This document shows, piece by piece, positions 7,392 through 15,914 of a stretch of 64,000 nt of DNA; position 1 is the stretch's first letter; each line of letters begins with the position of its first letter. The position numbers and the translations under genes were made by a program. The stretch lies in NCBI GenBank assembly GCA_026224775.1, contig JAMFRP010000002.1, positions 124,001 to 188,000 of the forward strand. Reading direction: 5' to 3'. The stretch is from Bacteroidota bacterium (lineage in GTDB: Bacteria > Bacteroidota > Bacteroidia > Sphingobacteriales > Sphingobacteriaceae). The notes beneath the pieces are model-generated. The model saw only the letters and a list, made by a program, of their open reading frames with translations, was not told the origin of the DNA and searched no databases.

Positions 7392-7403
7392 TGATTACCG
7401 TCA
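7392..7403. promoter_or_regulatory. Candidate Crp/Fnr-type site 7, TGATTACCGTCA
   Basis: Perfect dyad between the divergent Usp (7353) and the FMN-binding protein (7462). Exactly 22 bp further, 7414-7425 carries a degenerate partner TGT-N6-TCA, repeating the spacing seen at 841/863 and 3143/3165. It is followed by CTTTTTA like site 2. Confidence 0.6.
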
Positions 7404-7461
7404 CTTTTTAAGGTGTTTATCATCATTGCCTTGTGTATTGATATTGCAGAAGTTTGATACC

Positions 7462-7962
7462 ATGTTAGGAGAATTGAATACAGAACAGATTGAGTGTTTG
7501 TTAAAGGAGTTACCTGTTGGCCGCATTGGCTGCCACGCGGATGGTATTACCTACATTGTACCCATAAATTATGCATATGATGGCATTAATATCTATGCCC
7601 ACTCTGCAAAGGGAACGAAAATAGACATGATGCGTAAAAACCCTGAAGTATGTTTTCAAGCAGATGCCATTACCAATTTGCAAAACTGGGAGAGCGTAAT
7701 TTGCTGGGGAAAATTTGAAGAAATAACCGATATGCTGGAGCGTGAGCATGCTATGCAGAAGATAATTAATAAACTTATGCCACTAATGCAAGGTGTAAAT
7801 GCGCAACCATCACATGGGTTTACCTCAGCTGCAAGTGACGTGGGATTTGATTTTGAACTGATATTGTATAAGATTGTTTTGAGTAAGAAGACGGGGAGGC
7901 TTGAGAAGGATTATGAAGGAGATAATCAAAAATCGACTATTTCATTAAGGTCAAAATATTAA
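7462..7962 (+). CDS. Pyridoxamine 5'-phosphate oxidase-family FMN-binding protein
   Basis: 166 residues from ATG 7462. A TTG-initiated extension to 7426 is possible, but it would run into the regulatory dyad region. The split-barrel start reads LPVGRIGCHADG, then YIVPINYAYDG and YAHSAKGTKIDMMRKNPEVCFQAD, typical of flavin-nucleotide-binding (NimA/Nim-like) proteins of the PNPOx-like superfamily. These bind FMN and often reduce small molecules or act in stress defence; the substrate is unknown. It is divergent from the Usp operon and shares its candidate site, so it probably belongs to the same regulon. Confidence 0.85.
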   Translation: MLGELNTEQIECLLKELPVGRIGCHADGITYIVPINYAYDGINIYAHSAKGTKIDMMRKNPEVCFQADAITNLQNWESVICWGKFEEITDMLEREHAMQKIINKLMPLMQGVNAQPSHGFTSAASDVGFDFELILYKIVLSKKTGRLEKDYEGDNQKSTISLRSKY

Positions 7963-8154
7963 AGCTGCTTATATTAACCCGAACGTATAAATAAGCTGAT
8001 TTCATATGGATAAGATTTATTTCATATCCAATTTAAACTATTTACTTTATAGTTATCAATACAATTCATTATAATACTTTAGCCTCCAGAGCCTAACACC
8101 ATAATCTTATAAATTAATTACGCTAAACTGTAAACTTAAAAATCACGGCTAAAG

Positions 8155-8162
8155 TAAATTTG
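8155..8162 (+). promoter_or_regulatory. Candidate Bacteroidota -7 element TAAATTTG
   Basis: Exact match to the Bacteroidota -7 consensus TAnnTTTG, 21 bp upstream of the permease ATG at 8184. A clear TTG at -33 is not seen. The 221-bp gap after 7962 holds nothing else that I can name. Confidence 0.4.
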
Positions 8163-8183
8163 TATTACATTAAATGATTTATC

Positions 8184-9323
8184 ATGAGCGTAATTACAAA
8201 TATCATATCGCAACTGGCCCACATGGTATGGGACATCTATTGGGGGCTGGCGCTCGGTTTTATTCTGTCATCATTGATACGGGCTTTTGTATCTACTGAA
8301 AGCATATCTGCAAGATTGGGTAAAGATTCTATAACAGCCATCGGTCTTTCTACGCTTTTTGGGGCCATATCCTCATCCTGCTCTTATGCGGCAGCTTCAA
8401 TGGCAAGAACATTAATGATAAAGGGTTCTACGTGGTCAAATGCTGTCGCCTTTATGGTGGCAAGCACCAACCTGGTTTTTGAAATATTTATAGTGATCGT
8501 ATCGCTTTTGGGCTGGGTATTTTTTGGCGGAGAAGTGATCGGCGGTCTAGTTTTCATTATTATTTCGGCGATATTGATTAGCTGGATTTTTCCATCAAAA
8601 GTAAAGGAGGAAGCCAAAGAATATATCGCTACATCTGAAGGCAAAAAATCAGATGATGCACATCACCAAACGGAAAAATCCTGCTGTCATCATGATATGA
8701 AGATGGATACCAAGGATGAGCATGCAGATAAACCAAGCTTGCTTATTAAACTAAAAGAAGCCAGCGGCCACTATTATATGGATGTAACAATGGTGGGCAC
8801 AGATATTTTGATCGGACTTGCCGTATCGGCTATTTTAATGGTTGTGGTTCCTGACGGATTTTGGAAAGGTTTATTTTTATCAGGGAACAGCAGTTTGCCA
8901 CATTTCCTGATACTAAGCTGGAACGCTATAATTGGAATTTTCATTGCCATAATTGCTTTTGTTTGTTCGGTAGGTAATATCGTTATGGCCGTTGTATTAT
9001 GGCAGGGCGGTATATCCTTTGGCGGGGTGATCGCCTTTATACTTTCCGACCTGGTAACTATTCCGATGCTGATGGTATTCCGCAAATATTATGGTAACAG
9101 AACGATGTGGTATTTGCTGAGTATTTTGATTGTGAGTATTTTCTTTACTTCCTTGTTTTTGGATTACTCTTTTGCCGCATTGCATTGGATACCCAAAGCA
9201 CATATTGGCGGCATGCAAATGGCAAATAAACATTTTAGCTGGAACTATCAAACCTGGCTGAACCTGTTCTTTGTTCCTGTATCCCTGGTGTATTTTTATT
9301 GGGGCAGAAAAAGCATGAAATAA
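8184..9323 (+). CDS. Permease, SO_0444-like Cu/Zn efflux family (ArsP/DUF318 superfamily)
   Basis: 379 residues with two blocks of about four membrane segments. The blocks are separated by a cytoplasmic loop (about 150-190) rich in His, Cys, Met and Asp (SCCHHDMKMD), a likely metal-binding linker. The first block has LFGAISSSCSYAAASMARTL, with Cys and Ser residues that are conserved in this permease superfamily. It is followed 27 bp later by an HMA-AraC regulator and by copper-handling genes, which supports export of Cu, Zn or another soft metal. Exact ion specificity cannot be read from sequence. Confidence 0.85.
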   Translation: MSVITNIISQLAHMVWDIYWGLALGFILSSLIRAFVSTESISARLGKDSITAIGLSTLFGAISSSCSYAAASMARTLMIKGSTWSNAVAFMVASTNLVFEIFIVIVSLLGWVFFGGEVIGGLVFIIISAILISWIFPSKVKEEAKEYIATSEGKKSDDAHHQTEKSCCHHDMKMDTKDEHADKPSLLIKLKEASGHYYMDVTMVGTDILIGLAVSAILMVVVPDGFWKGLFLSGNSSLPHFLILSWNAIIGIFIAIIAFVCSVGNIVMAVVLWQGGISFGGVIAFILSDLVTIPMLMVFRKYYGNRTMWYLLSILIVSIFFTSLFLDYSFAALHWIPKAHIGGMQMANKHFSWNYQTWLNLFFVPVSLVYFYWGRKSMK

Positions 9324-9349
9324 TACTAAATTTGAGAAAGAAGATATTC

Positions 9350-9913
9350 ATGCTGCTACATATTAAAAATATGGTCTGCGACCGCTGCCAGATGATCGTC
9401 CGGCAGCAGTTGGAGAACCTCGGCTTTGCAGTTAAGCAGGTCGCTTTAGGCCATGCAGAAATTGCTCCTGAACCTGGCGACGAGCAAATGCAACTCATCT
9501 CTGCGGCGCTAAAAGTTCCGGGTTTTGAACTGATCAATAAGGAAACAGATAAGACGGTAGAAGCTATAAAAAATGCAGTCATTGAGCTGGTGCACCATTC
9601 CGATTTGTCCGAACTCAATATATCTTTTTCGGATCTGATCGCAAAACGAATTGGCAAAGATTATGCATATTTGAGCCGCTTATTTTCCAGCGCACAGGAT
9701 ACGACCATTGAGCGTTTCATTATCGAGCAAAAAGTAGAAAAGATCAAAGAGTTGATGGAATACGGCGAATTAAACCTGAACGAAATTGCTTATCAAATGG
9801 GTTATAGCAGCAGCGCGCATTTATCCACACAGTTTAAAAGCGTTACTGGTATCACACCCAGCCAGTTCAAAGCTTCAGAAAAAAAAGGCAGGAAAGCGAT
9901 AGATAAAATTTGA
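9350..9913 (+). CDS. AraC-family regulator with N-terminal HMA-like metal-sensing domain
   Basis: 187 residues from ATG 9350, preceded by an AG-rich GAGAAAGAAG. A longer TTG-start form at 9299 would overlap the permease. Residues 1-65 resemble a heavy-metal-associated fold (MLLHIKNMVCDRCQ, with CxxC at Cys 10 and Cys 13). Residues 85-180 form an AraC DNA-binding domain with two HTHs (FSDLIAKRIGKDYAYLSRLF and LNEIAYQMGYSSSAHLSTQF). The protein probably senses Cu or a similar ion directly and controls this island. Such HMA-AraC fusions recur in Bacteroidota metal loci. Confidence 0.88.
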   Translation: MLLHIKNMVCDRCQMIVRQQLENLGFAVKQVALGHAEIAPEPGDEQMQLISAALKVPGFELINKETDKTVEAIKNAVIELVHHSDLSELNISFSDLIAKRIGKDYAYLSRLFSSAQDTTIERFIIEQKVEKIKELMEYGELNLNEIAYQMGYSSSAHLSTQFKSVTGITPSQFKASEKKGRKAIDKI

Positions 9914-10021
9914 GCGCAATAGGATATAAATTTTTGACGGAATTATATAAAAATATAAGAACGAAGGGCTGCTATCTTAGCGGTGTACAATATTTTAAGC
10001 AATAAGCGTTTTAATAATAAC

Positions 10022-10351
10022 ATGAAGTCTATCGCTGTTTTCCTCATATTGAATGTACTGCTTTTATCCTCCTTTACGGGTGTGGCGAAAATTCCTCATG
10101 GACCACTGTCATGTTGTGCCTCAAAAACACAAAAAGATCGCTGCACAAAGCAAAAGAAATCGGCTGATAGCAATTGTGGCAAAGATGTCTGTAACGCGAT
10201 GCTGTCATGCGGGACATGTGGGTTTGTCGTTGTTTTACCCGTTTCTCTGTCACCGGTAGTGATCGATCTAAATCGGCAACCTGTTCATCATTTTATAATG
10301 GGTGAATTATCCGCTTATCACAGTAACGACTGGAACCCTCCGAAAGCTTAA
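10022..10351 (+). CDS. Small secreted Cys-rich protein (DUF6660-like)
   Basis: 109 residues from ATG 10022; a GTG start at 9983 is less likely because it would precede the signal peptide. The N-terminus MKSIAVFLILNVLLLSSFTGVA is a signal peptide. It is followed by a Lys/Cys-rich stretch with CC and about six further Cys, then a hydrophobic GFVVVLPVSLSP segment and the terminal SNDWNPPKA. Layout and neighbours suggest a periplasmic metal-handling accessory. The family assignment is from memory of similar proteins and is tentative. Confidence 0.65.
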   Translation: MKSIAVFLILNVLLLSSFTGVAKIPHGPLSCCASKTQKDRCTKQKKSADSNCGKDVCNAMLSCGTCGFVVVLPVSLSPVVIDLNRQPVHHFIMGELSAYHSNDWNPPKA

Positions 10352-10423
10352 TAGTTAACTCGTTTGACGGTCATTCTTTGACCGTATTAAATTATTTAAT
10401 TATTAATCTTTAAATTCAAAATC

Positions 10424-10618
10424 ATGAAAAAGTTTCTTTTCATCACTATGGTGATGCTATTATCTGCTATATCCATTACTTATGCCAATACGCCTTGTTG
10501 CAACAGTAAGATGAACCATTGTTCAACCTGCATACAAGGTTGCGGGCCAAACTGCAAAGACTATTGCAGCAAAGCCTGCAAGGCAGATGGTAATTGTAAG
10601 ACGATATGTAAATTGTAA
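10424..10618 (+). CDS. Tiny secreted Cys-rich metal-binding candidate
   Basis: 64 residues: a signal peptide of about 21 residues (MKKFLFITMVMLLSAISITYA) and a mature part of about 43 residues with 11 Cys in pairs (PCC, CSTCIQGC, CKDYC, CKADGNCKTIC). The density recalls metallothionein-like proteins, but I recognise no named family. It is followed at once by a terminator hairpin and lies within the copper island. Confidence 0.7.
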   Translation: MKKFLFITMVMLLSAISITYANTPCCNSKMNHCSTCIQGCGPNCKDYCSKACKADGNCKTICKL

Positions 10619-10626
10619 TTAATAAC

Positions 10627-10654
10627 AAGCCGCCCCCTAACCGGGGCGGCTTTA
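10627..10654 (+). terminator. Rho-independent terminator
   Basis: Stem AAGCCGCCCC (10627-10636) and GGGGCGGCTT (10643-10652) with a 6-nt loop, followed by T residues, 8 bp after the stop of the tiny Cys-rich gene. Confidence 0.85.
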
Positions 10655-10703
10655 TAAACTATTTTCTGGCATAAAACGTATAATTTTTTATTACCTTCGA
10701 CTA

Positions 10704-11084
10704 ATGAAACGCACTGCGCTCATCTTATTAACGGCTATCTACATCGTATCCTGTATGGGTATAAGTGTTAGCCGTTTTTATTGCTGCGGAAAGCTTACTT
10801 CAGTTAGCTATAGTTTAGGTGCCACTGAGAATGGTAAAAAGTCTGCAAAACAGGATAAGTGCTGCGATCATCAAAAACAAAGCTTCAAGGTAAAGGATAG
10901 CCATTTTAGTGCTGCCTCTATTTCTTTGAATCACCCCGTCCTCGCGATAGTCCCATCGTTCATTAGCTTATCCAATGAACCTATTGTCGGTATATTACAT
11001 GCTAAAATAGTTTATAAGGGGAATGCTCCACCCGGACATTCGAATATACCTGCCTATACCCTTAACTGCGCTTACCGGATCTGA
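10704..11084 (+). CDS. HYC_CC_PP-type small exported protein
   Basis: 126 residues with an N-terminal hydrophobic leader (LILLTAIYIVSCMGISV). It carries FYCCGKLTSVSY, DKCCDHQK and a late GNAPPGHSN, which match the (H)YC...CC...PP layout of a small Bacteroidota family common in heavy-metal loci. It has a probable periplasmic or membrane-attached location. The biochemical role is unknown. It is separated from the upstream gene by a terminator, so it is probably transcribed from its own promoter. Confidence 0.7.
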   Translation: MKRTALILLTAIYIVSCMGISVSRFYCCGKLTSVSYSLGATENGKKSAKQDKCCDHQKQSFKVKDSHFSAASISLNHPVLAIVPSFISLSNEPIVGILHAKIVYKGNAPPGHSNIPAYTLNCAYRI

Positions 11085-11213
11085 TCCGCTGGTTTCTTAT
11101 TAGCCATACATTCTGTACGGGCTAATCTATAATTTTCAATTTATCATCTTAATTTATAATCCATGCATCAGGCTTGCCTTATGCCATTTATCCATTTTTA
11201 ATTTAAAAATTAT

Positions 11214-11462
11214 ATGAAAAAAGTAATGCTGATGGCTGTCGCCATCTTGTTTTCCGTTGGAACCGTATTCGCAGGCCCTCATACCACAAAAGCCGCCGCA
11301 GATACTGCTAAAAAAGCTAAAACCGCCAAAGTAATCTACACCTGCCCAATGCACACAGACGTGGTGAGTTACAAACCAGGTAAATGCCCCAAACCAGGTT
11401 GCGGAATGACGCTGGTTAAAAAAAGCGATCTGAAAAAGAAACCAGCAACAATGAAAATGTAA
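11214..11462 (+). CDS. Secreted heavy-metal-binding domain (HMBD) protein
   Basis: 82 residues: signal peptide (MKKVMLMAVAILFSVGTVFA), an Ala/Lys-rich linker, and one HMBD motif YTCPMHTDVVSYKPGKCP with CGMTLVKK. The Cys, Met and His set binds Cu or similar ions in the periplasm. Similar HMBDs are found in both adaptors at 15889 and 17153. The gene precedes the split cusA by 51 bp, with a hairpin in between. Confidence 0.85.
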   Translation: MKKVMLMAVAILFSVGTVFAGPHTTKAAADTAKKAKTAKVIYTCPMHTDVVSYKPGKCPKPGCGMTLVKKSDLKKKPATMKM

Positions 11463-11468
11463 TTCATT

Positions 11469-11498
11469 TCATCCCTCCGCCAAATGGCAGAGGGATGA
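11469..11498 (+). terminator. Hairpin between HMBD gene and cusA
   Basis: A 14-bp stem with one mismatch (TCATCCCTC...GAGGGATGA, loop AA) is followed by ATTTAAAA. It lacks a strong U-run, so it is likely a partial terminator or an mRNA-processing hairpin that separates expression of the HMBD protein from the pump. Confidence 0.55.
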
Positions 11499-11513
11499 TT
11501 TAAAACCATTAAG

Positions 11514-12788
11514 ATGATCAATCAACTTATTAGCCTGTCCTTAAAAAACAGGTATATTGTTTTGCTGATAGCAGTTGCCCTTTTTGCATGGGGCGCTTAT
11601 GCTGTCAGTGTAAATCCAATAGATGCCATTCCTGATTTATCTGATAACCAGGTGATCGTGTTTACCGAATGGCAGGGCCGCAGCCCGCAGATTATGGAAG
11701 ACCAGGTAACTTATCCGCTGGTGACTAATTTACAGGGCATCCCCAAAGTAAAGGCAATCCGCGCCACTTCCATGTTCGGGATGAGCTTTGTTTATGTTGT
11801 ATTTGAAGATAATGTAGACGTGTATTGGGCACGGAGCCGGGTGTTGGAAAGGTTAAACTATGCCCAGCGTTTATTACCTGAAGGTATAACTCCCTCCCTC
11901 GGGCCGGACGCAACAGGCGTAGGGCAGGTTTTTTGGTACACGCTTAACGCGAAAGGCCTCGATCTGGGCGAACAACGCGCCTTGCAGGATTGGTATGTAA
12001 AATTGGGCCTGCAAACTGTGCCGGGTGTAAGCGAAGTAGCTTCTTTTGGCGGCTTTGAAAAGCAATACCAGATCAAAATAGACCCGCATAAGCTTAATTA
12101 TTATAACATTCCCTTATCACAGGTACTCAAAGCGGTTAAAAGCAATAACAATGACGTAGGCGGCCGCAAATTTGAGATGAACGGTACGGGTTATATCGTC
12201 CGTGGATTGGGTTATATCAAAAGCTTACAAGATGTTGAGAATATACCCATTGGCGTTATCAATTCCATACCGGTAACTATTAAAGACATTGCTACGGTTC
12301 AAATGGGCGGCGATGAGCGCTTAGGCATATTCGATGAGAACGGCGAAGGAGAAGCCGTAGGCGGAATTGTGGTGATGCGCTATGGCGAAAATGCCGATAA
12401 AGTAATTCAAGCAGTAAAGGATAAAATGAATGACATTCAAAAGGGATTGCCACCGGGTGTGACATTCAAAATCGCCTATGACCGTAGTACGCTTATTGAA
12501 AGCGCGGTCAATTCCGTCAAACATACGTTGATAGAGGAAATGATCACCGTATCTATTATTGTAATCCTGTTCCTTTTCAGCTGGCGCAGCGCTTTGAGTA
12601 TTATTATTCAAATCCCCATTACTATAGCGGCAAGTTTTATCCTGCTCAATGCTTTTGGTATCAGTTCAAATATTATGTCGCTAACGGGTATCGCTTTGGC
12701 TATCGGGGTGATTGTAGATAATGGCATCGTCATGGTAGAAAACTCGCATAGAAATTTATCTATCGCACAACAAAAAGAAAAGTCATGA
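11514..12788 (+). CDS. cusA: CusA-like RND metal efflux pump, N-terminal half (split)
   Basis: 424 residues covering TM1 (RYIVLLIAVALFAWGAYAV), the first porter region and TM2-TM4. TM4 has LAIGVIVDNGIVMVEN with the proton-relay Asp. It resembles heavy-metal (CzcA/CusA) RND proteins, which are usually one chain of about 1040 residues. Here a stop falls in the cytosolic loop after TM4, and the rest continues in the -1 frame from an overlapping ATG (ATGA at 12785-12788). The two parts sum to 1054 residues with no loss of sequence, so both halves are intact. It may be a natural split, a frameshift, or a sequence error. Confidence 0.88.
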   Translation: MINQLISLSLKNRYIVLLIAVALFAWGAYAVSVNPIDAIPDLSDNQVIVFTEWQGRSPQIMEDQVTYPLVTNLQGIPKVKAIRATSMFGMSFVYVVFEDNVDVYWARSRVLERLNYAQRLLPEGITPSLGPDATGVGQVFWYTLNAKGLDLGEQRALQDWYVKLGLQTVPGVSEVASFGGFEKQYQIKIDPHKLNYYNIPLSQVLKAVKSNNNDVGGRKFEMNGTGYIVRGLGYIKSLQDVENIPIGVINSIPVTIKDIATVQMGGDERLGIFDENGEGEAVGGIVVMRYGENADKVIQAVKDKMNDIQKGLPPGVTFKIAYDRSTLIESAVNSVKHTLIEEMITVSIIVILFLFSWRSALSIIIQIPITIAASFILLNAFGISSNIMSLTGIALAIGVIVDNGIVMVENSHRNLSIAQQKEKS

Positions 12789-14677
12789 CCACAGCAAAAC
12801 GAATAAAAATCATCGAAGCATCTTGCAAGCAAGTCGGACGTGGCGTGTTCTTCTCAACGCTGATCATTGTCGCTTCATTCTTACCGGTATTTTTACTAAA
12901 AGGACAAGAGGGCAAATTGTTCGGTCCGCTGGCATGGACAAAAACATTTATACTGGCTATTGATGCTATACTCGCCGTAACGTTGGCCCCTGTATTGATC
13001 TCGTTTTTCCTGAAAGGGAAATTGAGGTCCGACGAACGTAATCCTTTAACCCGTGGCTTAGAAAAAGTTTATCGGCCTATACTTAACTGGTGTGTTACCT
13101 GGCGTAAAACAACGTTCATTATCAATATCGTAGCCTTGCTCATCAGCATACCTCTGTTGCTTTCTTTGGGCAGCGAGTTTATGCCGCCATTGGACGAGGG
13201 TACCATTTTATTTATGCCGGTTACCCAACCAGATGTATCTAACGCCGAAGCCAAGCAGCTTTTACAGGTGCAGGATAAGATCATTAAAAGCATACCCGAA
13301 GTAGCCAATGTTTTGGGGAAGGCAGGACGCGCAAACACCGCTACCGACAATTCCCCCATCAGCATGACGGAAACCATCATCCTGCTAAAGCCAAAAGGCC
13401 AGTGGCGCAAGGGCATAAAAAAGGAAGATATTATTAACGAACTCAATGCGAAGTTGCAAATTCCTGGTGTAGTAAACGGCTGGACACAGCCCATTATTAA
13501 TCGCATCAATATGCTATCTACGGGTATCCGTACCGATGTGGGATTAAAGATTTATGGACAAAATTTGGATACCATCAATACTTTAGCCAACCAAATGAAA
13601 CAAGCTTTGCAGGGCTTAAATGGTGTGAAAGATTTATACGTTGACCCGATTACTGGCGGGAAATACGTGGATATAGTGGTCAATAAAGATGCAATCGGCC
13701 GTTACGGCTTAAGCGTGGATGATGTGAATGAAGTGGTGGAAAGTGCCCTGGGTGGTATGGATTTAACGACTACCATTGAAGGGCGGCAACGGTTTAGTGT
13801 GAATGTACGTTTTGCGCAGGATTACCGCAGTAATTTGGATGCGATCAAACGGACTTTGGTGCAAACACCCTCTTACGGGCCTGTTCCATTATCATCGGTT
13901 GCCGATATAAAGATCAGCGATGGCCCGGCGATGATCCAATCGGAAAACGCTTTATTAAGGGGCACTGTATTATTTAACGTGCGTGACCGTGATTTGGGTA
14001 GCACGGTAAAGGATGCCCAGCAGAGGATCAGCAATATGATTAAAACGCTGCCAAAAGGCTATTACGTGGAATGGAGCGGCCAATATGAAAACTTAATTAG
14101 GGCGGAACATACCTTAAAACTGATTTTACCAATTGTGTTAGTCATAATTTTTATCTGCCTGTATTTCGCTTTTCATTCTATTCGTGAAGCGTTCTTCAGT
14201 CTTATCTCTATCCCATTTGCCTTGATCGGTGGGGCGTATATGGTGTATTTCTTTGGAGTGCATCTTTCTGTCGCAGTAGCTGTTGGCTTTATTGCACTAT
14301 TTGGCATAGCGGTGGAAACGGGTATTGTAATGGTGATTTATTTGAATGATGCCATGCAGCAATTGGTCGCACTAAAAGGCAATTCCAAAGAAACGATTAC
14401 TAAAGAAGATTTGCGTGTGTATGTGATGAACGGCGCGGTAAAACGCCTGCGGCCAAAACTCATGACAGTTTGTGTGGCCCTGTTTGGTTTAGTGCCTGTT
14501 TTATGGGCAACCGGAACCGGTAGTGATGTGATGTTGCCGATTGTGTTGCCAATGATTGGTGGCGTATTAACTTATTCCACACATATTTTACTGGTTACGC
14601 CGCTTATCTTTTTGATGGTGAAAGAGTATGAGCTAAAGAAATATGGTAAGCTGGAAGTATTGGATGTAAAGGAATAA
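12785..14677 (+). CDS. cusA: CusA-like RND metal efflux pump, C-terminal half (split)
   Basis: 630 residues. It begins in the TM4-TM5 loop (TTAKRIKIIEASCKQVGRGVFFS), continues with TM5-TM6 (FLPVFLLKGQEGKLFGPLAWTKTF), a large second periplasmic porter region (EFMPPLDEGTILFMP, NRINMLSTGIRTDVG) and TM8-TM12 ending in a charged tail. All expected second-half elements are present. It overlaps the first half by 4 bp, permitting translational coupling. The TolC-like gene follows after 4 bp. The pump would export Cu(I)/Ag(I) or a related ion from the periplasm across the outer membrane. Confidence 0.88.
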   Translation: MTTAKRIKIIEASCKQVGRGVFFSTLIIVASFLPVFLLKGQEGKLFGPLAWTKTFILAIDAILAVTLAPVLISFFLKGKLRSDERNPLTRGLEKVYRPILNWCVTWRKTTFIINIVALLISIPLLLSLGSEFMPPLDEGTILFMPVTQPDVSNAEAKQLLQVQDKIIKSIPEVANVLGKAGRANTATDNSPISMTETIILLKPKGQWRKGIKKEDIINELNAKLQIPGVVNGWTQPIINRINMLSTGIRTDVGLKIYGQNLDTINTLANQMKQALQGLNGVKDLYVDPITGGKYVDIVVNKDAIGRYGLSVDDVNEVVESALGGMDLTTTIEGRQRFSVNVRFAQDYRSNLDAIKRTLVQTPSYGPVPLSSVADIKISDGPAMIQSENALLRGTVLFNVRDRDLGSTVKDAQQRISNMIKTLPKGYYVEWSGQYENLIRAEHTLKLILPIVLVIIFICLYFAFHSIREAFFSLISIPFALIGGAYMVYFFGVHLSVAVAVGFIALFGIAVETGIVMVIYLNDAMQQLVALKGNSKETITKEDLRVYVMNGAVKRLRPKLMTVCVALFGLVPVLWATGTGSDVMLPIVLPMIGGVLTYSTHILLVTPLIFLMVKEYELKKYGKLEVLDVKE

Positions 14678-14681
14678 TCAA

Positions 14682-15914
14682 ATGAAAAAGACACATCAAA
14701 TTATATATTTAACTATCCTGTGCTTCTGCGGTATTAACTCAAAAGCACAGGAGCGTCTATCCCTTGATAGCGTTTTAGCCCGTGTGAATGCTAACCCTTC
14801 TTTACAGGCTTATGTTGCAAAAATGAGCGCGGAGGATGCCTACGCAACGGGGGCTAAAAGTTTGGATGCACCAACCATCAGTGCGGGGCAATATCAAACG
14901 CCTTACCAGCTTAATCCCAATACCGGTTCCTTTATGATCCAGGCGGAGCAAATGTTTACCAATCCTGCCAAGCTTAAGGCGAAACAGGATTACATGAAAG
15001 GGATATCCAAAGTATCTGCCGAGGACAAGAATTATCTGAGAAACCAATTGATCGCCCAGGCTAAGCAATATTATTATGAACGGGTAGTGTTAGAAAAGAA
15101 ACTAGCCTTGTTGCAGCAAACACAAAACCTGCTTGAATATATGCTGAAAGATGCGAACATCCGGCTTACCTACGGAAAGGAAAAGCTGCCGAACATTTAT
15201 AAAGCTAAAGCAGAGCTATACGAATTAGACAATACCCGCGAGCAACTCAACAATGAGATCAGCCAAAAAAATATCATGCTCAATACACTGATGAACAGGG
15301 ATAAAGCAACCGCGTTTATAGTGGATACCAACTATTCTGTAAAAACATATGAAACTGTTATAGCTGATACTTCAACACTTGCAAACTCCCGCAGTGATAT
15401 TAAAGGGATCAGCCGGAATATTGAATTGCAACAGTTAAATGCCCAAATGGAGTATAGCAAACGCAAACCAGATTTTGGTATACAGGCGGCGCATATGCTC
15501 AGTTATGGCGGTTATCCCAATCAGTATGTATTAATGGCTTCTATTACCATACCAATCGTTCCATGGGCATCCAAAGAGTATAAAGCCAATCTAAAAGGCA
15601 TCCAATATGAGGTGGAAGAATTACAACAGAAAAAATTAGATATAGTGAACCAAGCCGCGGGGCAGTTAGCCGGATTAAGTACAGACATCGGCAGCAAAAA
15701 AAGGCAGTTAAAAAACTATCAGCAAAATATTATTCCGGCCCTGCAAAATGGATATAAAACGGCTTTGCTGGCCTACGATCAGAACACGGGCGACTTGCCA
15801 TCGGTGCTGGATGGTATAAAAGATCTGCAAACAGCCCGAATGGCCTACTTAGATAATTTACAGCAGCTATTAACCTTACAGGTTACTTATGAAAAAGAAA
15901 ATGAAAGCAATTAG
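14682..15914 (+). CDS. TolC/CusC-like outer-membrane efflux channel
   Basis: 410 residues: signal peptide (ending NSKA/QERLS), then a long helical protein with the internal duplication of outer-membrane factors (LDSVLARVNANPSLQAY near 30 and the second helical repeat near 210-390). It has no lipobox. It ends inside the next gene (26-bp overlap at 15889-15914), so the cusA-channel-adaptor genes are one operon. The channel gives the RND pump its exit through the outer membrane. Confidence 0.88.
   Translation: MKKTHQIIYLTILCFCGINSKAQERLSLDSVLARVNANPSLQAYVAKMSAEDAYATGAKSLDAPTISAGQYQTPYQLNPNTGSFMIQAEQMFTNPAKLKAKQDYMKGISKVSAEDKNYLRNQLIAQAKQYYYERVVLEKKLALLQQTQNLLEYMLKDANIRLTYGKEKLPNIYKAKAELYELDNTREQLNNEISQKNIMLNTLMNRDKATAFIVDTNYSVKTYETVIADTSTLANSRSDIKGISRNIELQQLNAQMEYSKRKPDFGIQAAHMLSYGGYPNQYVLMASITIPIVPWASKEYKANLKGIQYEVEELQQKKLDIVNQAAGQLAGLSTDIGSKKRQLKNYQQNIIPALQNGYKTALLAYDQNTGDLPSVLDGIKDLQTARMAYLDNLQQLLTLQVTYEKENESN

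Noticed and set aside
9235..9657. 140-residue open frame opposite the permease/AraC junction
   Set aside because: It overlaps two well-supported genes and has low-complexity Ser/Cys content typical of a shadow frame.
12763..12788. Canonical -1 slippery heptamer at the cusA junction
   Set aside because: In the reading frame no X-XXY-YYZ heptamer fits; the A-rich tract alone does not prove programmed frameshifting.
13069..13509. 146-residue open frame opposite the cusA second half
   Set aside because: Antisense shadow; cusA continues through it with conserved porter-domain sequence.
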